In this document: positions 1-9,986 of the stretch, piece by piece
Numbering within the stretch: position 1 is the stretch's first letter
Layout: each line of letters opens with the position of its first letter
Assembly: GCA_003331065.1 (NCBI GenBank)
Contig: QENB01000001.1
Coordinates: 62,001-126,000, forward strand
Direction: 5' to 3'
DNA length: 64,000 nt
Source: Candidatus Tokpelaia sp. JSC188
Lineage (GTDB): Bacteria > Pseudomonadota > Alphaproteobacteria > Rhizobiales > Rhizobiaceae
Notes under the pieces: model-generated
Databases searched by the model: none
Seen by the model: only the letters and a program-made list of their open reading frames with translations
What the model was told of the DNA's origin: nothing
Made by a program: the position numbers and the translations under genes

Positions 1-44
1 CGGAAACAAATGATAAACTCATCACTCCAGAGGATGGAGCAGGT

Positions 45-1088
45 ATGCAAAGTCCGTCAGAGGATGAAGAAACATCAGTAGTGCATACCTTGTCAGGACA
101 ACAGAAAGCGACAGCTTTGCTTATTGCTATGGGCAAGCCAACGGCAGCTCGCTTTCTTAAATATTTTACCCCTGATGAACTTCGAAAACTTAGCGGTCAA
201 GCTCGAAATTTGCCTGATATAAAAATTTCGGATTTTGAGAAATTGGTACAGCAATTTGAGGAAGCTTTTGCTGAAGGTGCTTCTTTTTCACGTGCAGAAG
301 AACGTTTTACATCACTTGTGCGGGAAACTCTGCCTGAAGACGAAGCTGCTGCTATTCTTAATCCAAATCAAGATACTGAATTATCTTATGCCAATGTATT
401 TGAGATTATGAACCGTATGACGGCAGAAGAGTTGCATCCTTATCTTACCAATGAGCATCCTCAGATCATTGCCTATATTGTGTCTCGCTTGCCAGATGAA
501 CTTGCTGCAAGGGTACTAGTCGCCCAAATTCCAGAGGTTCGCTCCAGTATTGTGCAACGCATTCTTGATTTAAAACCAGTTCATGCAGCAGCAGATGCCA
601 TTATCAGTCAAGCCATGTATCCTATTCTTGTCAAACATACTGAAAGCAAGAAAAAATCGCATTACAAACGGATTGCAACGATTCTCAATCAGCTTGATAA
701 GAACGATCTGGATTCTGTCATGACAAGTCTCGAGAGCATCGGGATAGAAGATATGTCAAATATCCAGGCCCTAATGTTTATGTTTGAGGATATTCCACGA
801 CTCACTAACAGAGCAAGATTACTTTTATTTGATGAAATTCCACTTGATACTGTTATAACGGCGCTGCGCGATGCTGATACAACTTTGATTGCGCTTGTTC
901 TTGCTAGCCTATCGCAACGCACACGCCGTATGGTTGAGGCTGAACTCGCAACACCTGATATTGGACTTTCGCGAGATGCAATTATCCGTGCAAGACGTGA
1001 GGTTGCCAGTACGGCACTCGGGCTAGCACAGCAGGGAAAAATCAATCTAGATGCAGAAAGAACCAGCAGCATAACCACTGCTCCTTAA
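45..1088 (+). CDS. fliG: Flagellar motor switch protein FliG
   Basis: FliG is the C-ring (rotor) protein that couples stator torque to flagellar rotation, at the cytoplasmic face of the basal body. The 347-residue product has the FliG N-terminal domain (about residues 17-110), the middle domain with the EHPQ motif at 137-140, and the charged C-terminal torque helix region (about 230-335). The chosen ATG has a good ribosome-binding site (GGAG then AGG just upstream). The reading frame is also open upstream to the window edge, so a longer start cannot be excluded. A different frame ends in TGA at 11-13, which could be the end of the preceding gene. It is followed after 4 bases by flhB, in the order seen in rhizobia. 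Confidence 0.95.
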   Translation: MQSPSEDEETSVVHTLSGQQKATALLIAMGKPTAARFLKYFTPDELRKLSGQARNLPDIKISDFEKLVQQFEEAFAEGASFSRAEERFTSLVRETLPEDEAAAILNPNQDTELSYANVFEIMNRMTAEELHPYLTNEHPQIIAYIVSRLPDELAARVLVAQIPEVRSSIVQRILDLKPVHAAADAIISQAMYPILVKHTESKKKSHYKRIATILNQLDKNDLDSVMTSLESIGIEDMSNIQALMFMFEDIPRLTNRARLLLFDEIPLDTVITALRDADTTLIALVLASLSQRTRRMVEAELATPDIGLSRDAIIRARREVASTALGLAQQGKINLDAERTSSITTAP

Positions 1089-1092
1089 GTAT

Positions 1093-2169
1093 ATGGCTGA
1101 AGAAAAATTAGACCAGGAAAGCAAAACCGAAGAACCAACAGAACACAAAATCCGAAAGGCAGAAGAAAAAGGAAACCTACCATTTTCACGCGAATTACCA
1201 ATTTTTGCCTCACTTATAGGCTTTAGTTCAATCACAATTTTCATTGCTTTTCCGATTTTTTCTAAACTGTCAACTGCACTATTGCAGATGTTTGAACGTC
1301 CAGAAGATTGGCAGCTTAGAAATGCTGAAGATGTTAGAAATCTGCTATTTATTATAAGCCGAGTCATCGGCTTGGCACTGAGTCCTGTCTTAATTATTAT
1401 TATGGTTGTTGGTGCTAGTGCATCCATGGTCCAAAATGCGCCACGCTTAATTGGTGAACGTATTTATCCAAAACTTTCCCGAGTTGCTCCTAAAAATGGT
1501 TTTAGCAGAATATTCGGTAAATCTGGTTTCATGGAATTTCTAAAATCAGTAGCAAAGCTTGTTAGCGCAGCCTTGATTATTTATCTGATTTTTTTCCGAC
1601 ATAACACAGTATTTATCGATGCATTGGCTACAAGTCCATCAGCTCTACCAGAATTTATTCGCTTACAGCTTGCGCAATTGCTTCTTGCCAATGTTGTTGC
1701 CGTAATTGCGATTGCTGGTTTTGATATCGCTTGGTCACGTATAAACTGGCGTAGACAATTGCGCATGACAAAACAAGAAATCAAGGAAGAAATCAAACAG
1801 ATCGAAGGCAACCCTATGGTGAAAGCACGTATGCGCTCGCTTTCACGTGATAGAAGCAGACGACAAATGATGGCAAATGTGCCAAAGGCAAGTCTAGTAA
1901 TTGTTAATCCTACCCATTTTTCTGTTGCTTTACGCTATACGCCACCCATGGATGCTGCCCCGGTTGTTATTGCAAAAGGACAAGATATCCTTGCTCTCAA
2001 AATCAAAGAAATTGCGCATAAGCACAAAATCCCCGTTGTCGAAAATGCGATTCTGGCCTATACATTGTACAAACAAGCTCAGATAGAGCAGATGATCGCA
2101 CCGGAATTCTACCAAGCGGTGGCGGAGCTTATTCGCTATATCAATACGTACGAATACCGACGTTCATAA
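1093..2169 (+). CDS. flhB: Flagellar export switch protein FlhB
   Basis: FlhB is the inner-membrane component of the flagellar type III export gate that switches substrate specificity from rod/hook to filament. The 358-residue protein has a charged N terminus, four hydrophobic segments (about residues 35-58, 85-112, 150-170 and 190-212) and a cytoplasmic C-terminal domain. The autocleavage motif NPTH lies at 272-275, where family members cut between N and P. Length is normal for the family. It sits 4 bases after fliG and is almost certainly co-transcribed with it. It converges on the leftward flagellar operon, with under 30 bases between the stop codons. Confidence 0.96.
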   Translation: MAEEKLDQESKTEEPTEHKIRKAEEKGNLPFSRELPIFASLIGFSSITIFIAFPIFSKLSTALLQMFERPEDWQLRNAEDVRNLLFIISRVIGLALSPVLIIIMVVGASASMVQNAPRLIGERIYPKLSRVAPKNGFSRIFGKSGFMEFLKSVAKLVSAALIIYLIFFRHNTVFIDALATSPSALPEFIRLQLAQLLLANVVAVIAIAGFDIAWSRINWRRQLRMTKQEIKEEIKQIEGNPMVKARMRSLSRDRSRRQMMANVPKASLVIVNPTHFSVALRYTPPMDAAPVVIAKGQDILALKIKEIAHKHKIPVVENAILAYTLYKQAQIEQMIAPEFYQAVAELIRYINTYEYRRS

Positions 2170-2197
2170 ATAAATGTAAAATTTAAACATTAAAATA

Positions 2198-2662
2198 TTA
2201 CTGACAAGCGGAGTTTCGCACTTGATCAGCGTTGATGAAATTAAATTGCTCAACTAAAAGATCTTTGATAACGGGACGAGGAAACCGTTGGTTGACACCA
2301 GCAATAATTTTCTGCCGGATATCATCAAATTTTACTTTCTCAATTTCGCGGGTATCAGAATAGGCACCGAAAAATATTCGAAAAATCTCATCATTTACAA
2401 ACATACCAAGTGGTACGGACAAATTGTTTTTAACATCAGAATCCGTAATATAAATAAGTTTAGCTACAACATACCCTTGGACATTGCCATCGGTCATTAC
2501 AGGAACGCTGATAAGCTCGGAATGTTCCTGCCCAACCTTGCTCAACATTTCTACTTGATTCTCTGATTGTTTATGCCCAGACTTCGTCATCTGCGCTCCG
2601 AATATCAACGCGCACGATGCAATTAAGGATACCCAAAGTCCTACGGCTATAAATTTAAGCAT
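2198..2662 (-). CDS. Membrane-anchored protein at the end of the flagellar operon, unrecognised family
   Basis: I do not recognise a named family. The 154-residue protein has one N-terminal hydrophobic segment (about residues 3-24), which is either a signal anchor or a signal peptide; its C-A-L context is a weak lipobox at best. A soluble, presumably periplasmic domain follows. Single-span architecture plus a flagellar location recalls FliL, but the sequence is not enough to call it that. The start ATG overlaps the stop of the upstream flgN-like gene as TGATG, so translation is probably coupled; a TTG one codon earlier is less likely. It is the last gene of the flhA operon and converges on flhB. 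A role in the flagellar base or stator is inferred from position only. Confidence 0.7.
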   Translation of the reverse strand: MLKFIAVGLWVSLIASCALIFGAQMTKSGHKQSENQVEMLSKVGQEHSELISVPVMTDGNVQGYVVAKLIYITDSDVKNNLSVPLGMFVNDEIFRIFFGAYSDTREIEKVKFDDIRQKIIAGVNQRFPRPVIKDLLVEQFNFINADQVRNSACQ

Positions 2663-3093
2663 CAAAATTGACCTGTATTAAGCAAAAAAGGATTATAGGT
2701 TCCGTCTGTTTCCTGAGCTTCGAATGCTGAGCGCAGCATATTAACCAATCCGCCTACTGCCTCAAGATGAATTTTAAGTATATGGCTATTACGCTCAAGC
2801 TTTACTTTCAGCATTTTCAGCAAGTTTTCAATTTCAAGATTAAGATTTTCATCAAGATGCTTTGACAGTTCCACCATCGTTCTGTTGAGAATATGCAGAT
2901 TTCGCGCTTTTCGAGCATTTATATCAGAAAAATCTGGATTGATACGTCGTTCAAGCAAACTAGTCTCACGATCTATCACATCTTCCAATGCCTTAATAGC
3001 TGCAACAAATTTTTGCATAGCGAAATTTCGATCGAAAGGATCATTCTTTCCAGAGTCTGACTTGGGTATGATATTTTTTTGTTCTATCAGCAT
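2662..3093 (-). CDS. FlgN-like flagellar chaperone (tentative)
   Basis: The 143-residue protein has no signal peptide and is predicted largely helical, with a regular heptad-like region (residues about 30-120) rich in Leu, Glu and Arg. It ends in a short segment containing NPFL. That architecture matches FlgN-type chaperones, which bind hook-filament junction proteins FlgK and FlgL before export. In rhizobia a FlgN-like protein is encoded near flgJ and fliR. The ATG has a good ribosome-binding site (GAGGGAAAG). The stop overlaps the next ATG by one base. Assignment rests on architecture and position, not on a diagnostic motif. Confidence 0.6.
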   Translation of the reverse strand: MLIEQKNIIPKSDSGKNDPFDRNFAMQKFVAAIKALEDVIDRETSLLERRINPDFSDINARKARNLHILNRTMVELSKHLDENLNLEIENLLKMLKVKLERNSHILKIHLEAVGGLVNMLRSAFEAQETDGTYNPFLLNTGQF

Positions 3094-3157
3094 TACTTTC
3101 CCTCAAGCTGATAATAAATTTTATCAGGATGTGCCAAACTACACCATCCTAATCAAC

Positions 3158-3610
3158 TTATATCACAGTTTTTGCTTTAGTCTGTCGATCAATTGATGAG
3201 CGAGAAAATTCCAATAATTTCTGACGGTTCTCTAACATGTTTGCAACACCAATGCCACCGCTTGCAACCATCTCTCTAGAAATGGTTTCGACTAACATAG
3301 ATTTCCAAAATTCGCCACCCAATCCTTTACCAAATACAGAAGGCGTATCGATTGTAAACATGTTTTGAATCATAGTTTGAAGCATAAAAGCCTCAAATTT
3401 TTGATAGGCCTGAATCGATCTGGTCTCTTCTTTTGCGTTAGCTGGCAAAGAAGATTCTGATTGTACCATATCTGCGAAAGACGTTATCATATCCATATCG
3501 TTAGCTGTGTCTTGCATATTACGCAATTTCTGCACAGAAAACTTATGTTGTATAGGATCCGCAGCCTGTGCAACATCAAGAACAAAATCAGAAAGAAAAG
3601 TAATAGCCAT
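3158..3610 (-). CDS. Rod-binding protein, FlgJ N-domain / CheL type
   Basis: The 150-residue protein carries the rod-binding domain found in the N-terminal half of enteric FlgJ and in the short alphaproteobacterial CheL/FlgJ proteins. The core AYQKFEAFMLQTMIQNMF (about residues 69-86) is followed by FGKGLGGEFWKSMLVE, then a conserved Gly-rich GGIGVANML. It lacks the muramidase domain of enteric FlgJ, which is normal in this order. It presumably acts in the periplasm as a scaffold for rod assembly. A clear ribosome-binding site (AAGGTG) precedes the ATG. It lies between the FliJ-like and FlgN-like genes. Confidence 0.85.
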   Translation of the reverse strand: MAITFLSDFVLDVAQAADPIQHKFSVQKLRNMQDTANDMDMITSFADMVQSESSLPANAKEETRSIQAYQKFEAFMLQTMIQNMFTIDTPSVFGKGLGGEFWKSMLVETISREMVASGGIGVANMLENRQKLLEFSRSSIDRQTKAKTVI

Positions 3611-3642
3611 GATACACCTTAAAAACTAATACATTTCTCCAG

Positions 3643-4077
3643 TTATAACTGATCAAACTTAAGCGAAACTGGAATAAAAGATGATTTCGCATGCGGAAAA
3701 TTCTGACAGCGGGCAGCAATATATTCCTCTAGCATAGTAGCAAATTCCTTACACTCTTCTTGATATTGTGCTTCACGTTGTTTGTTTTTTAAAATATCGC
3801 ATCTTCCTAAAATCCGAAGAAGAGCCTTAATTCCATGCACTATTTTGGCTTGGAGGATGCTTTCATTGTGTCGATTGCGTTCTAAACGACGGCAAAGCAA
3901 TACGGAATCAATAAAATCAACCTTTGAACCCTTTTCCATTAGTGCACGTAGATAGTTGTTTTCATTTTCGATGGTGATAAGATCACGGCGTGACATTTCA
4001 ATTTCGATATGATCCCGCATTCTGATAAGATTTTGTATCTTTAGCAATTTTATATAACGACGACTTTTTGCCCGCAT
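3643..4077 (-). CDS. FliJ-like coiled-coil flagellar protein (tentative)
   Basis: The 144-residue product is highly charged, lacks a membrane segment, and is almost entirely helical with long Arg/Glu/Leu-rich stretches. This suits a FliJ-type coiled coil, the stalk-like component of the flagellar ATPase complex. The identity is inferred from architecture and from its place directly after fliR. The start ATG overlaps the fliR stop as TGATG, implying translational coupling; a TTG one codon upstream is an alternative. No diagnostic motif distinguishes FliJ from other export-associated coiled coils. Confidence 0.6.
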   Translation of the reverse strand: MRAKSRRYIKLLKIQNLIRMRDHIEIEMSRRDLITIENENNYLRALMEKGSKVDFIDSVLLCRRLERNRHNESILQAKIVHGIKALLRILGRCDILKNKQREAQYQEECKEFATMLEEYIAARCQNFPHAKSSFIPVSLKFDQL

Positions 4078-4844
4078 CAAAAAATTTCCTTTATCCGAAT
4101 TTCTAGCTCAGTAGAAAAGAAATGTAGCATTTCAGGAAAAAGGAAAAAGAGCAAGAAAAGGCCGCCAAAGACGATAAAGGGCATAGAAATAAAATAAACC
4201 GGTATAGTAGGTGTTAACTTATTGATCAATCCTATCGTAAAGTTAACAAGAATGGCATAAATTAGAAATGGTGCGGCAATGTGAATCTCTGTCAGAGATA
4301 CACTGGAAAGTACGTCAACTACATCAACAAGTGCTTCTTGAGGTCGAATAGTAAGACTTAGCGGCATAGCGTCATAAGAAGCAATTAGACCACGCAATAG
4401 CATAAGATGCATATTTGTGATAAAAAATATCACCAGCGCACCAAGCATAACTAGATTAGCAAGCGGTGCTTCTGGTGTTGTCTCAACCATACCAATACCT
4501 GGCTGACCTGAGTACCCCATCGACATAGCAACAACATTGGACATAACTTGTAGTGCAAAAAAAAACGCTTGAGCGAGAAAACCAAATAGTAAACCAATTA
4601 GCAGTTCAGACAGTATAAAAAGCAAAATCTTTGCTAGATTCATATGTGCTGCAATATTTTGCAGTTGAAACTCGACAAACGGCAATATAGCCAAAGAGAG
4701 CGCAATTGCTAAAAAAAGTCGTACCCGCATAGGAACACGTGCGCTTGACATGCCAGGCATAAGCATCAGGCAGGTCCCTACACGACAGAAAACCAACATA
4801 GCTATAACAACTAATTGATCTAGCGGAATAGAAAAACCTAACAT
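4077..4844 (-). CDS. fliR: Flagellar export apparatus protein FliR
   Basis: FliR is an integral membrane component of the flagellar type III export gate with FliP and FliQ. The 255-residue product has about six hydrophobic segments spread over its length. It includes the conserved region around GQPGIG (about residue 115), typical of FliR/SpaR/YscT. The ATG at 4844 is preceded by AGGATC; a TTG one codon upstream is possible. It lies 11 bases downstream of flhA and overlaps the next gene by one base, so it is part of a tight operon. Confidence 0.93.
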   Translation of the reverse strand: MLGFSIPLDQLVVIAMLVFCRVGTCLMLMPGMSSARVPMRVRLFLAIALSLAILPFVEFQLQNIAAHMNLAKILLFILSELLIGLLFGFLAQAFFFALQVMSNVVAMSMGYSGQPGIGMVETTPEAPLANLVMLGALVIFFITNMHLMLLRGLIASYDAMPLSLTIRPQEALVDVVDVLSSVSLTEIHIAAPFLIYAILVNFTIGLINKLTPTIPVYFISMPFIVFGGLFLLFFLFPEMLHFFSTELEIRIKEIF

Positions 4845-4855
4845 CAAACTAGATC

Positions 4856-6946
4856 CTAGCTAACAATTGAGCCAAGCGTTCGTATTTCTATACCACGAGC
4901 AACCTCAGCATGGGAAAGAACGGATAAGGCTGGAAACATGCGTTCGATAATCATTCGTACATAAGGGCGAGTTTCCATAGAAGTGATTAAAGCAAATTGC
5001 TCACCTTGTTCCATGCGTTCACGAATCGCTATTGCAGCTTGTGTACCGAATTTTTCTAACTCACGCGGATCAATATCAAATTCGATAATCGCACTTTTTC
5101 CATCGCGCTTCAGTGCTTGATGAAAAACGATATCCCAATGACTGCCAAGTCGCAAAACATTTAGTACTCCGTTAATCGCTAAACTTCCACAGATCTGCTG
5201 AGCCATACGCATGCGCACATGTTCAACAATTTGTTCTGCCCGCCGCATATGCGGTGCTATTTCGGCAATAGCCTCAAGAATCAAATCAAGATTACAAATT
5301 GAAACACGCTCTGCCAACAGTAACTTAAGAACTGCCTGTAACCCCGAAAAAGAAAGATGCACTGGACATATATCTTCAACCAACTTACGATATTCAGGTC
5401 CTAATCGGTCCAGCAGGACACGCATATCTTTATAGGATAAAAGCTGTGCTAGATTATTGCGCAGAACCTCACTCAAATGGGTGAGCAGAACCGACATATT
5501 ATCAGCAACCATATAACCCTCTTGTACAAGTTCAGTATGGAATGTTTCAGATGTCGCGAAAGCGCGCATGCCGAAGGCTGGTTCACGCACTTCTTCCCCC
5601 GGTATGTCAGGTACAGGCTTGTTATTAAGTATAATCAATATACCTCCGACAGTCATTTCATAGCTTGCAACCCTAGTGCCATGCAGCTTGATGATATAAC
5701 TTTTAGCAGGTGTCTGATAATCATCGGAAACTTGCACCTCAGGAATTACAAATCCGTATTCTTGAGCAAATTTACGACGCATCTTAGCCATGCGGTTGAT
5801 GAGTTCGCCTTGCTGAGGAAGAAGTATCGAGGCAAGTTGCTTGCCAAAAACCAACTCTATTTTCGGTGTTTCTAGAGAAGCTTTAACAGAATTGCGTTCT
5901 TCCTCGCGGGCATGTCTTTCAATTTCGTCCTCTTGTTTTTGCCTTTCTATCGCTTCACGCGCTAAGCGACGGGGAATAGAATAACCAACAGCTGCCAAAA
6001 TCATAGAAAGGCTGAGAAAAGGTAAGGCAGGCAAACCAGGCATAAGCCCCAGAAGTATTAGCAAAATGGCAGCAACAAAAAGTGCTTTAGGGTAACCGCC
6101 TAGCTGCCTCAGAACCGCCTCTTCAGCTGATCCTCGCGTACTTCCTTTGGAAACCAGAAGGCCGGCAGCAAGTGAAACAATCAAAGCGGGAATTTGACTC
6201 ACAAGACCATCGCCGACAGAGAGCTTTGTAAAAACATCTGCAGCCTGCGAAAGCTCCATACCTTGCCGTGTAACACCAATAATGATACCGCCAAAAATAT
6301 TCACAACCGTGATGATAAGACCGGCAATTGCATCACCTCGGACAAATTTCGATGCACCATCCATTGAGCCAAAGAAGGAGCTTTCCTCCTCTAGTTCGCG
6401 CCGACGGTATTGTGCTTGTTTTTCATCGATAAGACCAGCAGAGAGATCAGCATCAATGGCCATTTGCTTGCCAGGAATAGCATCCAATGTAAAGCGCGCA
6501 CCTACTTCGGCAATACGGGTTGCACCTTTGGTAATAACCATAAAATTCACGATAATTAGAATAGCAAAAACAACAAGACCAATAACAAAATCACCTCCCA
6601 TGACAAATTGTGAAAATCCTTCAATAACATGGCCGGCGGCAGCATAGCCCTCATTGCCATGAGTCAAAATCACACGCGTTGTTGCAATGTTGAGGGACAA
6701 GCGCAGCATAGTGGCAATTAGCAGGACTGTTGGGAAAGCCGAAAAATCCAGTGGGCGTTGGATCCATAACCCTACCATCAGAATTAGAACTGAAAAAGCA
6801 ATGGAAAAGGAAAGTCCAATATCAAGAACAAATGCTGGGACAGGTAGAAAAAGCACTGTCAAGATAATGACAATACCAGCGGCAAAACCGACATCACCAC
6901 CAGAAAATCCACTTGTTTTCTGAATCGGCACAGCGCCCTGACTCAC
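4856..6946 (-). CDS. flhA: Flagellar export gate protein FlhA
   Basis: FlhA forms the nonameric ring of the flagellar type III export gate and docks chaperone-substrate complexes. The 696-residue protein has eight hydrophobic segments in the first ~330 residues. The FHIPEP-family signature region ([15 protein letters not shown]) is at 157-171, and a large cytoplasmic domain follows from about residue 350. Length is normal. A strong AAGGAG ribosome-binding site precedes the ATG. It heads the leftward operon flhA-fliR-FliJ-like-rod-binding-FlgN-like; the promoter should lie between 6947 and 7200. Confidence 0.97.
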   Translation of the reverse strand: MSQGAVPIQKTSGFSGGDVGFAAGIVIILTVLFLPVPAFVLDIGLSFSIAFSVLILMVGLWIQRPLDFSAFPTVLLIATMLRLSLNIATTRVILTHGNEGYAAAGHVIEGFSQFVMGGDFVIGLVVFAILIIVNFMVITKGATRIAEVGARFTLDAIPGKQMAIDADLSAGLIDEKQAQYRRRELEEESSFFGSMDGASKFVRGDAIAGLIITVVNIFGGIIIGVTRQGMELSQAADVFTKLSVGDGLVSQIPALIVSLAAGLLVSKGSTRGSAEEAVLRQLGGYPKALFVAAILLILLGLMPGLPALPFLSLSMILAAVGYSIPRRLAREAIERQKQEDEIERHAREEERNSVKASLETPKIELVFGKQLASILLPQQGELINRMAKMRRKFAQEYGFVIPEVQVSDDYQTPAKSYIIKLHGTRVASYEMTVGGILIILNNKPVPDIPGEEVREPAFGMRAFATSETFHTELVQEGYMVADNMSVLLTHLSEVLRNNLAQLLSYKDMRVLLDRLGPEYRKLVEDICPVHLSFSGLQAVLKLLLAERVSICNLDLILEAIAEIAPHMRRAEQIVEHVRMRMAQQICGSLAINGVLNVLRLGSHWDIVFHQALKRDGKSAIIEFDIDPRELEKFGTQAAIAIRERMEQGEQFALITSMETRPYVRMIIERMFPALSVLSHAEVARGIEIRTLGSIVS

Positions 6947-7221
6947 ATACTTTCTCCTTAGATTTGAGCGCGATAACTGTCTCTATAAAAAACAGCAGAT
7001 TTTCACGCTCTGATGATAAGAAACGAAACTTGCGCAAAAATAACGCACTTAAATGTTTCATAACGACTTATTGGCGTAACCACTGACATAACGTTCTATT
7101 GATAACTGATATAAAAATCATTTTATTCCTTGCCTTGAAATAGCGAACACGATTCGGCATACTAGAAAATGGTTCTCAGTCGTGCCAAAGTCGTAGATTG
7201 CAGATAATCGACATCTTTAAA

Positions 7222-7880
7222 TTAATATACAATAACAGATGCACCGACAATGACACGTTTATAAAGATCAATGATATCCTGATTAATAAGACGAATACAA
7301 CCAGAAGATACTGAATGTCCGATTGAGCACCATTCCGGAGACCCGTGAATGCGATAACAAGTGTCTATACCATTCTGAAAAATATACAATGCACGAGCGC
7401 CAAGTGGATTCAGAACACCAGGTAGCATGGCCATTACGATATTTTTCTAATTCTGGCTGACGGCGAATCATTGCTGATGGTGGTGTCCATGATGGCCATT
7501 TTCGTTTATATTGCACGTCAGCCCACCCCGACCATTCAAATCCTGCCTTTCCAACACCTACACCATAGCGTATGGCTATCTCTGTCATATTCGGTACAAT
7601 TTATCTTCGAAATATATGCGGAATCCTCTTATAAGGTATCGCTGGTATATAAAAACCATTTTCATTAACCGCACACCATATACATAGAAACAGAAGTTGT
7701 TATAGTAGAATCAATATCAATTAAAGGGGTGTATGGCAGATGAGTTATTATATAACTTATAGAGGTTGATGCTGTTTAAACTAGGGATAGAGAACGATCA
7801 AAAACACAGCCGCTAAGTCCAGCAAATAACAACGCACTGGAATTGCGTAAAAACTGACGTTGATTTAAAAAATCTTTCAT
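7222..7880 (-). pseudogene. Decayed L,D-transpeptidase lipoprotein (YkuD family)
   Basis: Three out-of-phase pieces on the minus strand add up to a rhizobial L,D-transpeptidase. An intact start at 7880 encodes a lipoprotein signal ending in LSGC, then stops after 34 codons. A second piece (about 7430-7680) contains IAIRYGVGVGKAGFEWSG and WPSWTPP, but carries an in-frame TAA. A third frame (7222-7434) carries NPLGARALYIF and the catalytic region HGSPEW...SIGHSVSSGCIRL, with the active-site Cys in SSGC. Several frameshifts or deletions therefore separate signal, middle and catalytic parts. Intact members form 3-3 crosslinks in peptidoglycan or attach proteins to it. A functional protein is very unlikely unless the breaks are sequencing errors. 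Confidence 0.8.
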
Positions 7881-8720
7881 ATTCCAGACATCATGTGCCC
7901 AATAACTTCTATCTTAATCTGTGCAGATATTATCTTTGCAGAGCAATTTCAACCGATTCGTTGCTAACGGAATAGGGAATATAAGGAAGCATAGCATTGT
8001 AGGTGTGCGTAAAAAGCTAAGGGTATTTTTATGAGATTGTGAAAACAGAACAACTTGAAAACATAAATGATGCGAGAGCTGTTAAAACAGGTTGGACAAC
8101 AGATAGAACATCTATATCACCTTAGATTCCGATTGTTTTCTTGTTTCTATCAAACGTATCAAGCCGCCAACAATAATAATTGTTGCAAGATTTCTTGGTT
8201 ATTTGCAACCTAATTTTAAAGCAAGCCGCCTGTCAATATTGCCTATTCGCTTTTCTTCAAAGATAAATTCGGAATTATGTATATAAACTATGGCCGGTTA
8301 CAATCATTTCAGGAAGAAATTGCTCAATATAGCCCTGGATTTATCATTGATGCTTGCCTGACATAACTAATTGCCTTATTTTCTTGTTCTATTATCCATG
8401 AGTATAATACCTACTCATATAAATCACTGATAAAGAAAAATATAAAAAAGACGATGTCTATGCAATACTAGAATAAAAATGGAAAAACGCTTCGTGACGT
8501 GCAAGAGGTATAGTTGTATATATGCACACAAGTTATGAGAAATAGCTGATACCAGACAGTAATAAAATTAGTTGGTAGCATTTTGACTATTCCCTGGCAT
8601 AGTTTTAAAGAGAATAGGCTTGTTTACTATTCTCCAGATAGCAAAGATTAATAAACATCGAAGCAACAGATTTTCTCATCTGGTAAAACATATTAAATCT
8701 GTTAACAGGTTAGTATTTAT
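7881..8720. other. Gene-poor gap with one coding remnant
   Basis: No intact gene is visible. At 8158-8366 on the plus strand two short frames look like decayed protein (see separate entry). The rest is AT-rich and full of stops in all frames. Confidence 0.5.
8158..8366 (+). pseudogene. Possible remnant of an unidentified protein gene
   Basis: One frame reads IKPPTIIIVARFLGYLQPNF, and a second, shifted frame reads FGIMYINYGRLQSFQEEIAQ and then YSPGFIIDACLT before a stop. Together they have protein-like composition, with a strand-loop-helix pattern vaguely like SGNH/AlgX-type hydrolases. I cannot identify the family firmly. At least one frameshift would be needed to join the pieces, and no start is evident, so it is treated as a corpse. 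Confidence 0.25.
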
Positions 8721-8750
8721 TTGTCTCTAGAAAAAGATGACCTGAATATT

Positions 8751-9986
8751 ATGCAATATACTGATCCTGTATTACTGCTTCAGCAACTTCTACGTTTCCG
8801 CTCTATAACACCCAATGAAGGTGGTGCTTTTTCATTTTTGCAGGCATGGGCCGAGAAAATAGGTTTTAGAGTTGAACGCCCTATTTTTCATGATTACGAT
8901 ACGCCTGATGTAGAAAATTTTTATGCAGAATGTGGTAACGATACCGGCCCCCATTTAATGTTCGCTGGTCATATGGATGTTGTTTCTCCAGGGGATGAAT
9001 CTTGTTGGAAATACCCGCCTTTTGCAGGTGATATTATTGGTCAGATTCTTTACGGGCGCGGAGCAGTGGATATGAAAGGTGCCATTGCTTGTTTTCTTAT
9101 TGCCTTGGCGCGAGTTATCCGAAAACAAGCAATAAAAGGTATAATATCACTTCTAATAACTGGAGATGAAGAAGGCCCAGCAATCAACGGCACCGTCAAA
9201 ATTCTGCAATGGGCTGCAAAAAAAGGGAAAAAATGGGACGCAGCTATTGTTGGTGAACCAACTTGTTGTGAAAGTTTAGGCGATATGATCAAGATAGGGC
9301 GCCGTGGTTCACTTTCAGGTGTTTTGACAGTCTGTGGCTGCCAAGGACATGTCGCTTATCCGCATTTAGCTCATAATCCATTGCCAGACATTGTCACATT
9401 GCTTGGAGCCCTTATCAATGAACCATTCGACAATGGTAATGAGAATTTTCAGCCTAGCAATTTGGAATTTACGAGCATTGACACTGCAAATCAAGCAAGG
9501 AATGTCATTCCAGCTGAGGTTAAAGCCAGCTTTAATATCCGTTTCAATGATCATTGGTCAGCTGAAGCACTGAAAGCTGAAATTGAACAGCGCCTCAAAA
9601 AAGCTGCAAAAATCGCTAAAAAAGGAAACAATAATCTGCCATTTATCGATTATACCATTGCATGGACGTCCAACCCAGCTTCTGCCTTTCTAACCTATGA
9701 TAAACAGATAATTAACGCCATATCAGATGCAATTACTAAGATTTCTGGTAATAACCCTCAAGTTTCAACGTGCGGTGGAACATCAGATGCCCGTTTTATT
9801 AAAAGTTACTGCCCTGTAGTGGAATTCGGTCTTATCGGAAAAACCATGCATAAAATAGATGAATGTGTAGCAGTTGACGATCTTAAGAAATTAACATCCA
9901 TCTATCAACTCTTTATCGAAGAGTTCTTTGCTAAACAAAGAAATATTAAACACGTGATTACAAGCGAATTAGACCTTTCCATGTAA
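8751..9986 (+). CDS. dapE: Succinyl-diaminopimelate desuccinylase DapE
   Basis: DapE removes succinate from N-succinyl-L,L-diaminopimelate in the lysine/diaminopimelate pathway, which feeds peptidoglycan. The product is about 411 residues from the ATG at 8751; a TTG ten codons upstream is an alternative. Visible M20-peptidase features include the metal-binding His in FAGHMDVVSPGD, the bridging Asp in GRGAVDMKG, the catalytic Glu pair in TGDEEGPA, and the dimerisation-domain strand RRGSLSG. The C-terminal metal His lies in GKTMHKIDE. It is cytoplasmic. Unlike many rhizobia, it is about 8.5 kb away from dapD. Its 3' end overlaps the convergent plsC by 29 bases. Confidence 0.95.
   Translation: MQYTDPVLLLQQLLRFRSITPNEGGAFSFLQAWAEKIGFRVERPIFHDYDTPDVENFYAECGNDTGPHLMFAGHMDVVSPGDESCWKYPPFAGDIIGQILYGRGAVDMKGAIACFLIALARVIRKQAIKGIISLLITGDEEGPAINGTVKILQWAAKKGKKWDAAIVGEPTCCESLGDMIKIGRRGSLSGVLTVCGCQGHVAYPHLAHNPLPDIVTLLGALINEPFDNGNENFQPSNLEFTSIDTANQARNVIPAEVKASFNIRFNDHWSAEALKAEIEQRLKKAAKIAKKGNNNLPFIDYTIAWTSNPASAFLTYDKQIINAISDAITKISGNNPQVSTCGGTSDARFIKSYCPVVEFGLIGKTMHKIDECVAVDDLKKLTSIYQLFIEEFFAKQRNIKHVITSELDLSM

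Noticed and set aside
689-1078. Long minus-strand frame inside fliG
   Set aside because: It is a shadow of fliG: Ser/Arg-rich composition, no start signal, no recognisable domain.
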